DNA of 34,055 nt from Bdellovibrionales bacterium (GCA_030638415.1 DAOWEO010000024.1:1-34055), one strand, 5' to 3'; shown: positions 1 through 7,916, counted from the stretch's first letter. Numbers and translations: made by a program. Notes: generated by a model not told the origin, from the letters alone.

Positions 1-31
1 CTGTGTTAATCTGCCATTAACCAAACAATAA

Positions 32-49
32 AATAGGACTGACCCTATT
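32..49 (+). promoter_or_regulatory. Small inverted repeat in the leader of the first gene
   Basis: AATAGG (32-37) and CCTATT (44-49) form a 6-bp stem with a 6-nt loop. It ends just before the AAGGAG Shine-Dalgarno site (about 55-59) of the small secreted protein gene. It could be an operator half-site pair or a weak leader hairpin. Six base pairs in AT-rich DNA can occur by chance, so the call is weak. Confidence 0.25.
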
Positions 50-64
50 CCAAAAGGAGAAAGC

Positions 65-442
65 ATGAAGACATTAATAATCTTAGCGACAATGCTGGCA
101 GCGAGCATATCTTTTGCAACAGAAATTAAAAATACTGACTATTGTGCAGTATCAGGGCAACTCGTTATTAATGAACAACGAGATAATGTGAGAGATTCAG
201 AAGATGCAAAAGTACTGAATGAGATGCAACGAAATTTTGAGTATATATGTAAAGGCACTAGAATATCTGATCAAGTTGAACCCAGCTTAAGAGAACAGCA
301 ATTAGATATTATTGTAAAAGCTCTCATTGCTGATGTAGTTGGTACAAGCGTTTTAGATACAATGCTTTTCACAATGATTCTAAAAGGAATCGCAACTGGT
401 GAGATTGATGATGAAGATCTTGAAGAGTTATTTTTTGAATAG
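65..442 (+). CDS. Small secreted protein of unknown function
   Basis: This 125-residue protein is not recognised. It opens with a clear Sec signal peptide (a lysine, then a hydrophobic stretch to residue ~18, with predicted cleavage after SFA). The mature part has two cysteines (C27 and C62), which could form a disulfide in the periplasm. The middle is charged and probably helical. A hydrophobic stretch follows at about residues 86-110, and the tail is very acidic (EIDDEDLEELFFE). The start is supported by AAGGAG about 6 nt upstream of the ATG. The gene stands alone, convergent with the flagellin gene, and shares a hairpin terminator with it. No function can be assigned. It could be periplasmic or associated with the inner membrane through its second hydrophobic segment. 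Confidence 0.75.
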   Translation: MKTLIILATMLAASISFATEIKNTDYCAVSGQLVINEQRDNVRDSEDAKVLNEMQRNFEYICKGTRISDQVEPSLREQQLDIIVKALIADVVGTSVLDTMLFTMILKGIATGEIDDEDLEELFFE

Positions 443-455
443 AAACCAATAAAAA

Positions 456-475
456 AACCCCTCATTCGAGGGGTT
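456..475 (-). terminator. Rho-independent terminator, probably bidirectional
   Basis: An 8-bp GC-rich stem (AACCCCTC at 456-463 and GAGGGGTT at 468-475) has a 4-nt loop. On the minus strand it is followed by a run of seven T (complement of 451-457), the classic form, and it lies 30 nt after the flagellin stop codon. On the plus strand it follows the small secreted gene, but the T run there is poor. It mainly serves flagellin and may also stop the convergent gene. Confidence 0.85.
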
Positions 476-504
476 ATGATCTTTTAATGCATGTGTTGTT
501 CTGC

Positions 505-1338
505 TTAGCCAATCAATTTCAGTGCAGCTTGTCCTTGTGAGTTCGCTTGCCCTAATACTGAAACACCCGCAGAGTTTAAAATACTTAGTTTAGTATTTTT
601 TGCAGTTTCTGCAGCAAAGTCAGTGTCTCTTATTCGAGAGTTTGCCATGCTTAAGTTTTCGTTAGTAACAGCTAAGTTATTAACAGTTGAGCTTAGACGG
701 TTTTGAACCGCTCCAAGTTCTGCTCGCTGACCAGACACTTTCTGAATCGCATCGTCTATAGTATTTAAACTTCCTTGTGCTCCTTCTTTTGAAGAAACTT
801 CCAGTCCGTCAATACCTAAGCTTTCGATACCTGAATTTTGATTACCAGCATTGTAACTAATACGGTCTTGAAACTCATTGTTATTAACACCAATTTGGAA
901 ATCATACTTATCTCCAGTGCCATCAAGTAGTTTCTTACCGTTGAACTCTGTCACTTGAGAGATTCTCTCAACTTCAGATTTCAAATTCTGGTACTCAAGA
1001 TCTGTAAACTTTCTTTCAGAATCTCCAACCGTATCAGAAGCAGACTGAACAGATAGCTCTCTTAGTCTAATTAGGATGTTTGATACTTCGTTCAATCCAC
1101 CCTCTGCAGTTTGAATCATTGAAATACCATCATTTGCGTTTCGTCCAGCTTGCTGTAATCCACGCATCTGCGCTTTCAACTTCTCACTAATTGCTAGTCC
1201 AGCAGCGTCGTCAGCAGCCTTAACAATTCTTGTACCTGATGATAACTTACCTAGTGTGTTTTGTTGTTCCTTTGTGTTCACTGATAGTGATCTTTGCGCT
1301 GAAAGCGACGGAACATTTGTTGCAATTCGTAAACCCAT
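505..1338 (-). CDS. fliC: Flagellin
   Basis: Filament subunit of the flagellum, exported by the flagellar type III pathway. The N-terminal D0/D1 region is typical ([18 protein letters not shown], then [20 protein letters not shown]), as is the C-terminal D0 helix ending in [12 protein letters not shown]. The central variable region is short, giving 277 residues, which is a small flagellin. There is no signal peptide, as expected. An ATG exists two codons upstream (1344), but it abuts the AAGGAGG Shine-Dalgarno site with no spacing. The second ATG at 1338 has a 6-nt spacing and gives the canonical MGLRI start, so I place the start there. The gene is transcribed alone from the 1345-1500 region and ends at a strong terminator. 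I saw no convincing sigma-28 or sigma-54 promoter. Predators of this group usually carry several flagellin copies, so this may not be the only one. Confidence 0.97.
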   Translation of the reverse strand: MGLRIATNVPSLSAQRSLSVNTKEQQNTLGKLSSGTRIVKAADDAAGLAISEKLKAQMRGLQQAGRNANDGISMIQTAEGGLNEVSNILIRLRELSVQSASDTVGDSERKFTDLEYQNLKSEVERISQVTEFNGKKLLDGTGDKYDFQIGVNNNEFQDRISYNAGNQNSGIESLGIDGLEVSSKEGAQGSLNTIDDAIQKVSGQRAELGAVQNRLSSTVNNLAVTNENLSMANSRIRDTDFAAETAKNTKLSILNSAGVSVLGQANSQGQAALKLIG

Positions 1339-1540
1339 CTTCATCCTCCTTGGTGAAAATAATTCCCATACTAGGATTCTTACTCATACCGTGAGTGAAG
1401 ATAAGCTTACTGCTTTAAAAATTAAATTTTATGTCGGACAATCCTTTTGGCCGTACAAGAACTATTTCGGAGTATCGAAAAAATACTTAAGAAAAAAATG
1501 AATAAATATTACTTTCAAAAAAGAGCAAAACAGTCCACTA

Positions 1541-2479
1541 CTAGAACCCCTGCGTTTTTATAACCTTCTTTAACTGCTGAATCAACTCCAGATCAAAGTT
1601 ACCAACCTGATTAATGATCAGCTCTTCTGTCGCAGCCTTATGATCCATTCCATAACAAGTTATAAGCCGATCGTAAAAGTCACAAATTGCTATAATACTC
1701 TGTGCCTGATCTAACTGATTCGTCCCCTCTGGGAAACCATCACCAGACTTTCTCTCTTCATGAGTTTTCACTAGTTCTAAAATTCGAGGATTAATATAAT
1801 CCTTACCATTTAAAACATCACATGATAACAGTGGGTGTTGTTTATAAGCTTTCATCTCTTCAACAGAAAACTCTTCAACTTTTCTAGAAAATAACTCCTT
1901 GTGCTCTTGCATGCGCACCATACCAATATCTAAAACCATTGAAGCAATAGCAATATTTTGTATTTCTTCTTTTGGAACCTTTAAAAACTCAGCCAAACAT
2001 GATGAAAGAGCAGTAGTACTAATAGCATGCTTAAATATAACATCACTTCCAGAATCTTGTACTTTTTTATAGAACTGTACTAGTACGTCAGTATTTTTAC
2101 CAACAATTTCCATAATCCCTTTTGAAGCTCGCTCAACAGTTTTATAGGCACTTATACTCTCTGGATCTTCGTGAAAGTCTTCTGTTGCAGCACTTGCAAC
2201 ACCAGAAGCAGTCTCTGCTTTATCTTCAGCACTAAGATTCGGATCAGTTGCTGCAGCTTCTAAGGAGAAATCTAAAAAATTTTGATATTTTTCTTCATCA
2301 CTATCTTCAATAAATAACTGACGAACTTTATTTTTTTTTAGCTGCTTAAAACGTATTTTTTCAATATCATCACCGTTATGAACATATTTTATATATTTAG
2401 CTTTGAGCTTTAGATAAATATCAAACTCAAAGTTAACATTTGGTCTTAACGTACTCAAACGAATAGGAACAAAATCCAT
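1541..2479 (-). CDS. Degenerate HD-GYP domain protein
   Basis: A 312-residue protein. Its N-terminal ~75 residues (VPIRLSTLRPNVNFEFDIYL...) resemble the small domain often found before HD-GYP modules. A charged linker follows, then an HD-GYP-like domain at about 140-305. Intact HD-GYP domains hydrolyse cyclic di-GMP using H...HD...H...HH...D metal ligands. Here H151, D184, H215, H240 and D267 are kept. The His of HD is L183 (LDIGM), the first His of HH is T239, and GYP is GFP (248-250), with a one-residue insertion just before it. Two ligands are therefore missing, and it is probably a c-di-GMP sensor or adaptor or has altered activity. The start is supported by AGAGGT upstream. It is divergent from the signalling operon at 2578 across a 98-nt gap that must hold both promoters, and lies upstream of flagellin on the same strand. 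Confidence 0.8.
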   Translation of the reverse strand: MDFVPIRLSTLRPNVNFEFDIYLKLKAKYIKYVHNGDDIEKIRFKQLKKNKVRQLFIEDSDEEKYQNFLDFSLEAAATDPNLSAEDKAETASGVASAATEDFHEDPESISAYKTVERASKGIMEIVGKNTDVLVQFYKKVQDSGSDVIFKHAISTTALSSCLAEFLKVPKEEIQNIAIASMVLDIGMVRMQEHKELFSRKVEEFSVEEMKAYKQHPLLSCDVLNGKDYINPRILELVKTHEERKSGDGFPEGTNQLDQAQSIIAICDFYDRLITCYGMDHKAATEELIINQVGNFDLELIQQLKKVIKTQGF

Positions 2480-2577
2480 AATTTACCTCTTATGATTTAT
2501 TTATTTATTTTACGCGAAATTTATTATCTAACTACTACCGAAGTATGAGGAATTTTTTGCCCATCACCTATTAGATT

Positions 2578-4752
2578 ATGACTTTACTACCACTTAAGCC
2601 GATATGTAGAAATATGCTGGACAAGAAAAATGTAATATTTATTCCACCACTATCTGATAGTCTCAAAGAGCTACATGTTGAGTACTCCACAGGAGATGAT
2701 CAAGGAAAATATGAAATACTTGATGTTGCTAACTTAGCAGAAGCAAATCAGCTAATTCCATCTATCGGTCCTGCACTTATTCTAACCTCTGCAGCTAAAA
2801 CATGTGCACTTATGTTAAAAGCAAATAAAAAATTTATAAAGCTATTTAGATCAAAAGTAATCCTAGTCACACCACAAGATATTCCAAATCCAACTATTGA
2901 AAAACTTATGACTGTAGGTCTTAGCGACTATGTTCAATGCCCAGTAGCTCAAAAGTCACTACATTATAAGTGTGATTTTCTTCTGAAATCAATTTCAGGA
3001 ACTCAAATTGAAGAGGATGAGAAAGAGGAAGATCAAAATTTTATTTTAGAATCAAGCAAGTTTGATAAAAATGATGTAGCAGACAATGAAAAACAAAGGT
3101 TAGAAAAAGGGATTTTAGAGGAGCATGATCGTGGTGAGCTAAAAAAGCATCAACAGGCTGATCATAATCTAAATATCATTAACAAAACTATGGATAATAG
3201 CAAGAGTAGAGGATCACTAGATTTAAAGCTGGACTTCGACGAAGGAGATTCTTCAAGTCAAAACGGTCAAATAACAAACTCACAGCAAAAAGATTTAGAA
3301 CTAGTTAACGTTAAGAAGAATTTTGAATTACAGTCTGATATTGCTAATAAGGATAATAAGCCACAGAAGCAGGAGCATACTGAGAATGACCTTACCTCAA
3401 TTAAGTCTCTTCTACAGCAAGAGCTAGAACAAGAAGAAAATAAAAAAAAGTCGGATCAAGAGATACATCTAATGGATGGTTCTCCCACAGAGGACCAATC
3501 TGAAGATAATTCAAATTCAGATGATCTACAAATGGTAAAAAGTAAAAATAAGATTTCTGCGAACATCTCTAAAAAAGATAAAGATCTATTGAAATTAACA
3601 ATTGAAACAGATGAAAATAATATTGAAGGCCAAAAGAAGAAGACAAAAAATAATGATTCGGAACCAGGAAAAAAGAACTCAGCATTAGATTTAGAAAAAA
3701 GCCAAGACGAAGTAGAAGCTCAAAAGAAGACAAAAAACAATGATTCTGAACTAGGAAAAAAGAACTCAGCATTAGATTTAGAAAAAGCTAATTCATCGAT
3801 GCTTGGTTCTAAAAAATCAAACAAAGATTCTAAAAAGCACAAAGAGGAGAAATCATTAGGTTTTCATAAAGAGAAGGAAGATTTTTCAGAGGTTATGAAC
3901 CTAGATGTTATGAAAGGCTCATCTGTAGTTGAGCATATGAATAACAAGTTAAAATCTAAAAAACACCATGGAGAGCTGAAAATTGATTTTGAAAAAAAGA
4001 ATCGTGGAGAAGGAGAAACCATTGATTACTCTAAAATCAAAAAAGAATATAAAGAACTATCACAAAAACTAAATTCTCTTTCAAGTGATGATATCGCTAA
4101 GCTAAAGAAAAAAAGACAGGAACAACTATATACCCCAAAAAAAATCTATGAACCTCACTCTAAAGGAGTCGAGCATCTAATCAAAATTTATACTATATAT
4201 GAGGATTCCACTAAAAGTAGTGATGATATTATTACTACTGCAGAACGGATAATAACTGAAAAGTTCCAAGCAAATATGGCACTTTTTACTTATAACAAAG
4301 AGAGTGATTCCTTTACTGATCGTTTTCAAAATTTTGAGTTACCCAGTGCCGATCATGTTGAAACTAATAACTCTTGGAAAAAAATTAAGCTCGTTAACTT
4401 TGAATACTGGGGAAGTGTAAATACGCCAACATGGAAAGACGAATCTTTTGTGTTACCAGACAATGAATTTATTTTTCCATTTTTCCAAGACAGCACCAAA
4501 CAGGGATTTATCGTTATTGCGATGAATACTATAATAAATGCGAATCAAACCTTTTTACTTGAAGTTATTCTAGAAAGCCTGCGTGGTATTGTTATTGAAG
4601 AGTACGAAGAGGAGATGGGTAACGCAATAAAAATCTCGTCTCCTTTACCAACAGACTTACTATCCAATACAACTATAAACAACAATATGGAAACAAAGCA
4701 GGATCAACCAAAGAAAAAAAAGGCGGGACTATTATCTCGTTTTTTTGGGTAA
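2578..4752 (+). CDS. Large disordered signalling protein with receiver-like N-terminus and GAF-like C-terminus
   Basis: A 724-residue cytoplasmic protein, not assigned to a named family. Residues ~16-135 have the alternating strand/helix look of a receiver domain (KKNVIFIPPLSDSL, then SKVILVTP) but lack the acidic pair and an obvious phospho-acceptor Asp. Residues ~140-530 are very rich in K, E, D, N, Q and S and almost certainly disordered. They contain a near-exact tandem repeat and recurring short motifs of the form LDLEK, LKLDFDE and LKIDFEKK. Residues ~540-695 look like a GAF-type sensor fold. The tail is basic (KKKKAGLLSRFFG). No good Shine-Dalgarno site precedes the first ATG. Met13 (2614), just before the first predicted strand, is an alternative start. 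It is the first gene of the operon with HD-GYP, CheY, pseudo-HPt and CheX, and the next gene begins 3 nt after its stop, so a scaffold role in this pathway is plausible (inference). Confidence 0.65.
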   Translation: MTLLPLKPICRNMLDKKNVIFIPPLSDSLKELHVEYSTGDDQGKYEILDVANLAEANQLIPSIGPALILTSAAKTCALMLKANKKFIKLFRSKVILVTPQDIPNPTIEKLMTVGLSDYVQCPVAQKSLHYKCDFLLKSISGTQIEEDEKEEDQNFILESSKFDKNDVADNEKQRLEKGILEEHDRGELKKHQQADHNLNIINKTMDNSKSRGSLDLKLDFDEGDSSSQNGQITNSQQKDLELVNVKKNFELQSDIANKDNKPQKQEHTENDLTSIKSLLQQELEQEENKKKSDQEIHLMDGSPTEDQSEDNSNSDDLQMVKSKNKISANISKKDKDLLKLTIETDENNIEGQKKKTKNNDSEPGKKNSALDLEKSQDEVEAQKKTKNNDSELGKKNSALDLEKANSSMLGSKKSNKDSKKHKEEKSLGFHKEKEDFSEVMNLDVMKGSSVVEHMNNKLKSKKHHGELKIDFEKKNRGEGETIDYSKIKKEYKELSQKLNSLSSDDIAKLKKKRQEQLYTPKKIYEPHSKGVEHLIKIYTIYEDSTKSSDDIITTAERIITEKFQANMALFTYNKESDSFTDRFQNFELPSADHVETNNSWKKIKLVNFEYWGSVNTPTWKDESFVLPDNEFIFPFFQDSTKQGFIVIAMNTIINANQTFLLEVILESLRGIVIEEYEEEMGNAIKISSPLPTDLLSNTTINNNMETKQDQPKKKKAGLLSRFFG
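3631..3786 (+). repeat. In-frame direct repeat inside the disordered linker
   Basis: Two near-identical units lie at 3631-3699 (69 nt) and 3721-3786 (66 nt), separated by 21 nt. They encode QKKKTKNNDSEPGKKNSALD and QKKTKNNDSELGKKNSALD, each followed by LEK. The nucleotide identity (only a few changes plus one codon insertion) shows a recent duplication. Confidence 0.9.
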
Positions 4753-4755
4753 GTT

Positions 4756-5838
4756 ATGACAAAAAACATACAATACTTTTTAATTTCACTGACTCATCTA
4801 CCCGATAAGCAAGAGATTTTTTCATTTAATCTTTATATTTTTAATCCAATAAATAGTAAATACTCACTTTTTTTAAACGCTAACTCACCACTCACTATAA
4901 ATAAGAGAGAGTTTTTAAGATTACTAGAATCAAAAGCAGGATCTGTAGCAATCGATTTTTCACAAAAAAAAACCTTTCTTGCCTCAACAAATCAACAGGC
5001 TAAAGATGTTCCAGGACTAATCCCTTATGAAAAGCATCCACTAGAAAAAGCTCGTGAGATCTATCTACACCAGTATGCACAGAAGCAGGAAAAGATTGAA
5101 CAGGAAGAGCTCCCACCTTTTATTAGAAAGAATGAAATTAAACGGTCTATTTTATCCAATGATTTCTCTAACCTCATTTCAGAAGTAAGAGATGAAGTAT
5201 TAACCTTTCCTTTAGATATTTCACAAACTGTTTCTCTTGCTATTGAACTCTGTGAAGAGTTATTAATTATTGATAATAAGACAAATAAAATAGTTGCACT
5301 TAGCTTTTTACTCGCAAAAGAGTTAAAGATAACTGATATTTCTTCGTTATCAGAGATCATTTGTACTGCTTTTCTTTTTCATCTTGGATTTACGCAACTA
5401 AATAGATCTCTTATTAAGATTCCATATATGCAACTTCCTGAAAAAAGTAAGAGCTACTACCGAAGACACGCAGGACTAACTCAACATCTACTTAAAAAAA
5501 TTCAATTACCTATTTCAGATGAAACTCTTAATAGTATTTTACAACACCACGAGCGTGTTGATGGAAATGGATATCCCTACATGAAGTCAGAAAAAAGTAT
5601 TACGCTCCCATCCCAGATTATAGGTATTGTTTCACATATATTTGACCATGCCCAAGGTAAGACAAGTGGCCAAACTTTAGCGATCCAGTCTGTTATATCA
5701 CAAATTGTATCAGGCACTAATTCCCCCGGTCTTGAAAAGAATTTTCCTACAAGTATTATAGAAGTATTAGAATCAATTCAAAAAATAGGTAAAGAACAAT
5801 TGGATACTGAAGGAGATAGTAATGGCCTTAAAAGCTGA
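4756..5838 (+). CDS. Degenerate HD-GYP domain protein, second copy
   Basis: A 360-residue protein with the same layout as the divergent HD-GYP gene: an N-terminal domain (FNLYIFNPINSKYSLFLNA), a charged linker (~95-130) and an HD-GYP-like domain (~145-350). The signature HHERVDGNGYP at 264-274 is intact, as are H209 and H238. The first ligand His appears to be replaced (K175 by alignment), the Asp of HD is L210 (FHLGF), and the last ligand Asp is H294. It is therefore unlikely to be a normal c-di-GMP phosphodiesterase, although binding is possible. The lost residues are the ones the divergent paralogue keeps, and vice versa. The gene starts 3 nt after the previous stop, and its 3' end overlaps the cheY start by 17 nt, so translation is coupled to CheY. 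This argues for working together in one complex (inference). Confidence 0.8.
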   Translation: MTKNIQYFLISLTHLPDKQEIFSFNLYIFNPINSKYSLFLNANSPLTINKREFLRLLESKAGSVAIDFSQKKTFLASTNQQAKDVPGLIPYEKHPLEKAREIYLHQYAQKQEKIEQEELPPFIRKNEIKRSILSNDFSNLISEVRDEVLTFPLDISQTVSLAIELCEELLIIDNKTNKIVALSFLLAKELKITDISSLSEIICTAFLFHLGFTQLNRSLIKIPYMQLPEKSKSYYRRHAGLTQHLLKKIQLPISDETLNSILQHHERVDGNGYPYMKSEKSITLPSQIIGIVSHIFDHAQGKTSGQTLAIQSVISQIVSGTNSPGLEKNFPTSIIEVLESIQKIGKEQLDTEGDSNGLKS

Positions 5839-6217
5839 TATGAAAATTTTAGTTGTTGATGATATGGCAACAATGAGAAAAATTATTAAGAATATGTTAG
5901 GTCAAATTGGCTTTACTAATCTTACAGAAGCTGATGATGGTGCGCCTGCTTGGCAAATGATTAAAGATGCCACAGAACTAGGAATTCCCTATGAGTTTAT
6001 CGTATCAGATTGGAATATGCCTAAGATGTCAGGATTAGATCTCTTGAAGCATTTAAGAGAGACACCTGAGTATCAAGCTCTCCCCTTTCTGATGATTACA
6101 GCTGAAGCTGAACAGAGCAACGTTGTAATTGCTGTAAAGGCTGGTGTTAGTAATTTCATTGTCAAACCATTTTCGGCTCAAGTCTTGAAAGAGAAAATAG
6201 CCAAAATTTTTCCTTAA
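5822..6217 (+). CDS. cheY: CheY-type response regulator
   Basis: A single-domain receiver of 131 residues. All key residues are present: acidic pair D13/D14, phospho-acceptor D63 (SDWNMPKMSG), T93 (MITAEA) and K115 (VKPF). The rotamer-switch aromatic is F112 rather than Tyr. The C-terminal part (AGVSNFIVKPFSAQVLKEKIAKIF) is very close to E. coli CheY, so binding to the flagellar switch FliM is likely. The start follows GAAGGAG with a 6-nt spacing and lies inside the end of the HD-GYP gene. No kinase is encoded in the window, so phosphate must come from a CheA encoded elsewhere. The two genes downstream encode proteins that look able to bind (pseudo-HPt/CheZ tail) and dephosphorylate (CheX) it. 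Confidence 0.95.
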   Translation: MALKADMKILVVDDMATMRKIIKNMLGQIGFTNLTEADDGAPAWQMIKDATELGIPYEFIVSDWNMPKMSGLDLLKHLRETPEYQALPFLMITAEAEQSNVVIAVKAGVSNFIVKPFSAQVLKEKIAKIFP

Positions 6218-6242
6218 CTTTTATTAGCAAAGGTATATAGAG

Positions 6243-6773
6243 ATGGAAATGATAGACGATCCTGATATGAAAGAAATTGTTGATGAGTTTTGCAGTGAAG
6301 CGCTCACATTATTTGACCAACTTGAAGAGTGTCTGAATGACTTTGAAGATGATCCTAGCGACCGCAGTCGACTGGAGCTTTTTGGCCAACTTATTGATAG
6401 AATAATGGGTACAGCACAATCATTAGGAGCAACCGAAATTGCCACCTTCTGTGAACTAGGGAAAATAATTGGTTATAAATCAAGTCAAACCAATGATGCA
6501 CCTCTACTAAATGTAGTCGCTGCTATTTTATTTGATGCTGTAGACCTCCTCCGAAAAATGATTAAAAATGTACAAAATAGAGATCAAGCATCTTTACAAA
6601 GCTTAAATACACAAGCATTTGTAAAGCGCCTGAAATGGCTCTCAGATAAATTTAAAGATATTGATCGTGCTTCATGTGCTGCTGAAGTCAGTGGTGGCAT
6701 TGTTGGTGGAGATGCACAAGACAATATGTCCCAAAATTCAATTGATGACCTTATGGCATCACTAGGAATGTAA
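6243..6773 (+). CDS. Pseudo-HPt protein with CheZ-like CheY-docking tail
   Basis: A 176-residue, helical, cytoplasmic protein. Residues ~10-120 resemble an HPt (CheA P1) four-helix domain: EFCSEALTLFDQLEECLNDF, then the region equivalent to FRxxHxxKGxAxxLG reads LFGQLIDRIMGTAQSLGA. The phospho-accepting His is replaced by Asp (D52) and the Lys by Met, so it cannot relay phosphate in the usual way. The last 12 residues (NSIDDLMASLGM, nt 6735-6770) closely match the C-terminal CheY-binding peptide of E. coli CheZ (QVDDLLDSLGF), joined by a flexible Gly/Ser-rich linker. I do not see the CheZ catalytic DxxxQ motif. It lies 25 nt after cheY, and the CheX gene starts 1 nt after its stop. The likely role is binding CheY, either as a sink, a targeting subunit for CheX or an unusual phosphatase (inference). 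Confidence 0.75.
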   Translation: MEMIDDPDMKEIVDEFCSEALTLFDQLEECLNDFEDDPSDRSRLELFGQLIDRIMGTAQSLGATEIATFCELGKIIGYKSSQTNDAPLLNVVAAILFDAVDLLRKMIKNVQNRDQASLQSLNTQAFVKRLKWLSDKFKDIDRASCAAEVSGGIVGGDAQDNMSQNSIDDLMASLGM

Positions 6774-6774
6774 T

Positions 6775-7281
6775 ATGAGTGTTTCAAGTAATTTTATCGA
6801 ATTTTCTAAACCATTTGTTGAAGCATCTAAAAATGTCTTTGAAACAATGATTTTTACAAAATTAGAAACTCAAAAACCCATTATAAAAAAAGATTCAACT
6901 TCAAAAGGTGATATCTCTGCAATTTTGGGAGTAACTGGAAACCTAAATAAAGACGGAGTTGAAGTTCCCTATAAAGGAATGTTGGTTCTATCTTGGCCTT
7001 ATGAGACATATTTAAAAGTAGCTAGTGCCATGCTTATGGAAACACATACCAAATATTCATCTGAAATTGCCGATGTTGGTGGTGAGATTAGTAATATGGT
7101 TATGGGGAATGCAAAAAGAACCTTGGCTGAAATGGGATATACATCAAGTATGGCCATTCCCTCACTAATTGAAGGTCCTGCACATAATCTGACCTATCCT
7201 AATGGCACAACTGTTATTTTAATTCCGATCAATTCTGCACATGGCCCTTTTTATATGGAAATTTGCTATATCGAAGATTAA
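6775..7281 (+). CDS. cheX: CheX-family CheY-P phosphatase
   Basis: A 168-residue protein of the CheC/CheX/FliY family, which hydrolyses phospho-CheY. The active-site signature is clear: E104 and N107 in VGGEISNMVMGNAKRTL (ExxNxxxG), followed by the conserved Pro region AIPSLIEG (P129). Family knowledge says the Glu makes a salt bridge with the CheY Lys and the Asn positions the attacking water. It has one active-site helix, as in CheX; CheC usually has two. The start is 1 nt after the pseudo-HPt stop with AGGA just upstream, so the two are translationally coupled. It ends the operon. Its stop codon overlaps that of the convergent phosphatase gene, leaving no room for a terminator between them. 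Confidence 0.9.
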   Translation: MSVSSNFIEFSKPFVEASKNVFETMIFTKLETQKPIIKKDSTSKGDISAILGVTGNLNKDGVEVPYKGMLVLSWPYETYLKVASAMLMETHTKYSSEIADVGGEISNMVMGNAKRTLAEMGYTSSMAIPSLIEGPAHNLTYPNGTTVILIPINSAHGPFYMEICYIED

Positions 7282-7862
7282 TTTAACTGAGAAATTGTTG
7301 GAACCTCTGCAAATTGAATGCAGTATAGAGCACAGTTAGGAATTGGCAGATCCATCATTTGCAAAGAATGTTTTTGTATAAGATGTAGGAGGTATAATCG
7401 TAAAACCCCACCATGCGTACTAACCACGCTAACCTGCTCACTAATATTTTCGATACTCTCACTAAACCTACTAACCACATCATGGCGACTCTCTCCTTTT
7501 GGATAAGCAAATTCCCAATAGTTTGGTCCTGTACAACCAGAGAGGTCCCAAAAAAGAGCCTCAAAGTTATTTTTTACCCAGTCCAATGTCTGACCTTCTG
7601 CAGTACCAAGGTTCCCTTCTCGTAGATTCCTACGAAATTCAATAGGAACTTGTAGATGTTCATTAACAATTTCAGTTGTCTGCATAGCACGTATAAGATC
7701 ACTCGAATAAATTTTCTCAATAGTAGCATCTCTTAGTCTTGGAACTATTGTCTGAGCTTGTTCTAAACCACGAGAGTTCAGTGGAATATCAGAATGCCCT
7801 TGAATCATATTTTTTAAGTTCCATGTCGTTTCACCATGGCGAAAAATAAATACTGTTTTCAT
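7278..7862 (-). CDS. Histidine phosphatase family protein (phosphoglycerate mutase-like)
   Basis: A 194-residue cytosolic enzyme of the histidine phosphatase superfamily (phosphoglycerate mutase/CobC/fructose-2,6-bisphosphatase-like). The catalytic core is intact: FRHGET with nucleophile H9, R58 (SDLIRAMQT), general acid E82 (NLREGNLGTAEG) and H150 (STHGG). It phosphorylates its own His during catalysis. At 194 residues it is closer to the small broad-specificity phosphatases than to true dPGM (about 230-250 residues), so the substrate is unknown. It stands alone, divergent from the PRC/MgtE_N/CBS gene across 100 nt. Its stop codon overlaps the cheX stop by 4 nt. Confidence 0.9.
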   Translation of the reverse strand: MKTVFIFRHGETTWNLKNMIQGHSDIPLNSRGLEQAQTIVPRLRDATIEKIYSSDLIRAMQTTEIVNEHLQVPIEFRRNLREGNLGTAEGQTLDWVKNNFEALFWDLSGCTGPNYWEFAYPKGESRHDVVSRFSESIENISEQVSVVSTHGGVLRLYLLHLIQKHSLQMMDLPIPNCALYCIQFAEVPTISQLN

Positions 7863-7916
7863 TAAATCCTCATAATTGTCTCTATTTACCTACCCTACAA
7901 CAAATTATTAAAAAGT

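Noticed and set aside
1345..1500. Sigma-28 or sigma-54 promoter for flagellin
   Set aside because: TCCGAAAT and TCCGACAT match only 5 of 8 bases of the sigma-28 -10 box and have poor -35 boxes, and no GG-N10-GC element was found. The short ACTCA...TGAGT stem at 1382-1396 is too weak to call.
3631..3786. Mobile-element or CRISPR-like repeat
   Set aside because: Only two units, in frame, coding the same peptide; it is an internal gene duplication.
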